Source of the DNA: Parvibaculaceae bacterium Mf 1.05b.01
GTDB lineage: Bacteria > Pseudomonadota > Alphaproteobacteria > Parvibaculales > Parvibaculaceae
Length of the DNA stretch: 64,000 bases
Assembly (NCBI GenBank): GCA_000509225.1
Contig: BAOK01000001.1
Span: 310,001 to 374,000 of the forward strand
Direction of reading: 5' to 3'
Shown here: one piece after another, positions 62,269-64,000 of the stretch
Layout of the letters: the number at the start of each line of letters is the position of its first letter
Numbering within the stretch: position 1 is the stretch's first letter
Position numbers and translations under genes: made by a program
The notes under the pieces: model-generated
Told to the model about the DNA's origin: nothing
The model's database searches: none
Seen by the model: only the letters and a program-made list of their open reading frames with translations

Positions 62269-62649
62269 GCCGTAGGCTGCGACCAGCAGACCGAAAACCA
62301 ATGCCACCAATCCCAGTCCACGAAGCACGCCGGTGCTGAAGCTGCCCCATGTTGTTGTGGCGAGCCGCCTCGCCTGGCCGGGCAAGAGGATGAAGAAGGT
62401 GGCGATGGCGAGCATGAGCAGCCCAAGCCAATAAACAATAGCAGCCACAGCTGTTGTTTCGGGGGCTGATGCCCAGATCATCACCGCGCCGAGAAGCATG
62501 ATGAAGACCGCGAGGCCGCGCATGCGCCCGTCCGTTTCCATTAGCTTCAGGTAGAGAGACCGGGTGCCTTCTGGCGCAACAATGAGAGGGGCGCGGCTCG
62601 CGGCGATCAGCAGGCCGATGACAATCAGAACAAGGGCGAGAGGGCTCAT
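62257..62649 (-). CDS. Small four-helix membrane protein of unknown function
   Basis: 130 residues with four hydrophobic helices (about 3-16, 46-62, 69-91, 107-127). There is a short polar stretch PEGTRSLYLKLMETDGRMRG after the first. AAGGAAGGA precedes ATG 62649. I do not recognise a family. It is convergent with TetR and divergent from dnaG, 194 bases away. Confidence 0.65.
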   Translation of the reverse strand: MSPLALVLIVIGLLIAASRAPLIVAPEGTRSLYLKLMETDGRMRGLAVFIMLLGAVMIWASAPETTAVAAIVYWLGLLMLAIATFFILLPGQARRLATTTWGSFSTGVLRGLGLVALVFGLLVAAYGLNL

Positions 62650-62843
62650 GGGGCGTCCTTCCTTGCAATATGGGCCACCCGTTGTAAGTCCTGGGTGGTT
62701 CTGATGCCCAGAATACCGTTTTTTGCCCGCACTGTGTTGAGCTTGGTCAAATTGGCCTCTTTGAGGCATTTTCTGCTGGATGCGGCGGCGGCGGCGATGG
62801 GATAAGCTGTCTCAGATGAATTTGTGCGTCCTTTGGAGCCCTG

Positions 62844-64000
62844 ATGAGTTTTCCGAAATCTTTCCTGGAAGAGCTGAAAAACCGCACCCGTGTGTCGGAT
62901 GTGGTCGGCCGGAAAGTGAAACTCACCCGGCGAGGCCGGGAATTCGTGGGCCTGTCCCCTTTCAATAATGAAAAGACGCCGAGCTTCACGGTGAATGACG
63001 ACAAGCAATTCTATCATTGCTTCTCAACCGGGGAGCATGGGGATGCGATCAAGTTCCTCGAGAAAACGGAAAACCTGTCCTTTCTGGAAGCGGTGGAGAG
63101 GCTCGCGGGGGAGGCCGGCATGGAGATGCCGCGCCGGGACCCGCAAGAAGCAGAACGTGAGCAAAAACGAACTGGCCTCATTGATGTGATGTCGGCCGCT
63201 CAGGACTATTTCCGGGAAAGCCTTGCACGAGGCAAGGGGGCGGAGGCGCGCGCCTATCTCTCGCGGCGTGGCTTGTCAGACGCGACGATTGAGAATTTTG
63301 GGATTGGTTTTGCGCCGGAAGATCGTTCGGGCCTCAAGTCCTACATGATGGGGCGTGGCTTCAAAATCCCGCAAATGGTTGAAGGGGGGCTTCTGATCTC
63401 AGGCGAAGACATCAGAGAGCCTTATGACCGGTTTCGGAACCGGGTCATGTTCCCGATTGAAGATGCGCGGGGGCGGGTGATCGCCTTTGGTGGAAGAGCG
63501 CTCGATCCCAATGCCAAGGCGAAATATATGAACTCGCCGGAGACACCACTCTTTCACAAAGGCCGCCTTCTCTACAATCTCGCACGGGCCCGCAAACCTT
63601 CCTATGACCAGGGCTCCGTGGTTGTGGTGGAAGGCTATATGGATGTGGTGGCGCTGGGTCAGGCAGGTATTGCCAATGCGGTGGCGCCCCTTGGTACGGC
63701 ACTTACCGAGGATCAGATCGGGCTTCTCTGGCGGTTGGCCCCTGAGCCGGTTCTTTGCTTTGATGGTGATAAAGCGGGACTGCGTGCGGCTTACCGGGCT
63801 GTAGAGCGGGTTCTGCCGCTCCTGAAACCGGGGCATTCCCTGCGATTTGCTCTGCTACCGGAGGGCCAGGACCCGGATGATCTGGTGAAATCGGGCGGTG
63901 TTGAGGCCATGGAAGCGGTGCTTCAGGCAGCCCGCCCCCTTTCAGAGATTGTCTGGGACAAAGAGGTCGAGGCCGGATCCTGGGACACTCCAGAGCGCAA
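62844..64000 (+). CDS. dnaG: DNA primase (partial, N-terminal part)
   Basis: The primase makes RNA primers at replication forks. Only the first 385 residues lie in the window. The primase core is typical: RFRNRVMFPIEDARGRVIAFGGRAL, KGRLLYNLARARK, VVVEGYMDVVALGQAGIANAVAPLGTALTEDQ and the TOPRIM acidic LCFDGDKAGLRAA. The N-terminal zinc-binding domain has lost three ligands: the usual C-P-F-H reads S38-P-F-N41 and the second C-x2-C reads C59-F-S-T62, leaving only C59. GGAG precedes ATG 62844. Reading of the core makes the identity certain. Confidence 0.97.
   Translation, partial: MSFPKSFLEELKNRTRVSDVVGRKVKLTRRGREFVGLSPFNNEKTPSFTVNDDKQFYHCFSTGEHGDAIKFLEKTENLSFLEAVERLAGEAGMEMPRRDPQEAEREQKRTGLIDVMSAAQDYFRESLARGKGAEARAYLSRRGLSDATIENFGIGFAPEDRSGLKSYMMGRGFKIPQMVEGGLLISGEDIREPYDRFRNRVMFPIEDARGRVIAFGGRALDPNAKAKYMNSPETPLFHKGRLLYNLARARKPSYDQGSVVVVEGYMDVVALGQAGIANAVAPLGTALTEDQIGLLWRLAPEPVLCFDGDKAGLRAAYRAVERVLPLLKPGHSLRFALLPEGQDPDDLVKSGGVEAMEAVLQAARPLSEIVWDKEVEAGSWDTPER

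Overview
The window is a 64 kb piece of an alphaproteobacterial chromosome. The evidence is the carA-carB pair, the yqeY/dnaG neighbourhood, the Rhizobiales-style palindromic repeats, and a class GN sortase paired with its single substrate. Protein content (P450, Rieske oxygenase, GST-like proteins, many TetR regulators, metallo-beta-lactamase-fold hydrolases) suggests a free-living, probably aquatic, xenobiotic-handling heterotroph. I see no rRNA, tRNA, CRISPR array, insertion sequence or prophage. Both window edges cut genes: uvrB on the left and dnaG on the right.

Layout. 0-11 kb: uvrB (partial), a chemoreceptor, a P450-rubredoxin pair, a GlxA-type regulator divergent from an exported DJ-1/PfpI protein, a DMT exporter, a PH-domain protein with a methyltransferase, and a TetR. 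11-21 kb: the sortase system, a class A beta-lactamase, a GST, and a MocR regulator divergent from a DUF1272/split-barrel/PaiB operon, then aspartate aminotransferase. 21-25 kb: an accessory, repeat-rich stretch with a frame-split pentapeptide-repeat gene, a DUF169 protein and a strong unassigned small RNA candidate. 25-35 kb: stress and redox genes (M48 lipoprotein, Dps, MsrP, Usp, two paralogous MBL proteins around an AhpD-like protein, Ca/Na exchanger, TrxB, AhpC). 35-40 kb: a TetR-mobA-mobB operon divergent from a molybdopterin oxidoreductase, with an AcrR-like palindrome between them. 40-47 kb: an ELM1/2-oxoglutarate oxygenase/large unknown protein cluster, an Lrp regulator, and three small membrane proteins controlled by a divergent TetR with two operators. 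47-54 kb: housekeeping genes (greA, carB, carA, yqeY). 54-62.7 kb: accessory genes (ECF sigma, phosphotransferase, TetR/hydrolase, GST, Rieske oxygenase, TetR) lying between yqeY and dnaG.

Common themes are divergent regulator/target pairs with visible palindromic operators, and tightly coupled (ATGA, TAATG, TGATG) gene junctions. The parts I find least explained are the four-hairpin RNA near 23.8 kb, the ELM1-2OG-659 aa cluster near 41-44.6 kb, the TetR/mobAB/molybdoenzyme module with its co-translated 82-residue protein, and the P450-rubredoxin pair. Many functions are family-level inference from sequence reading alone; no database search was run.
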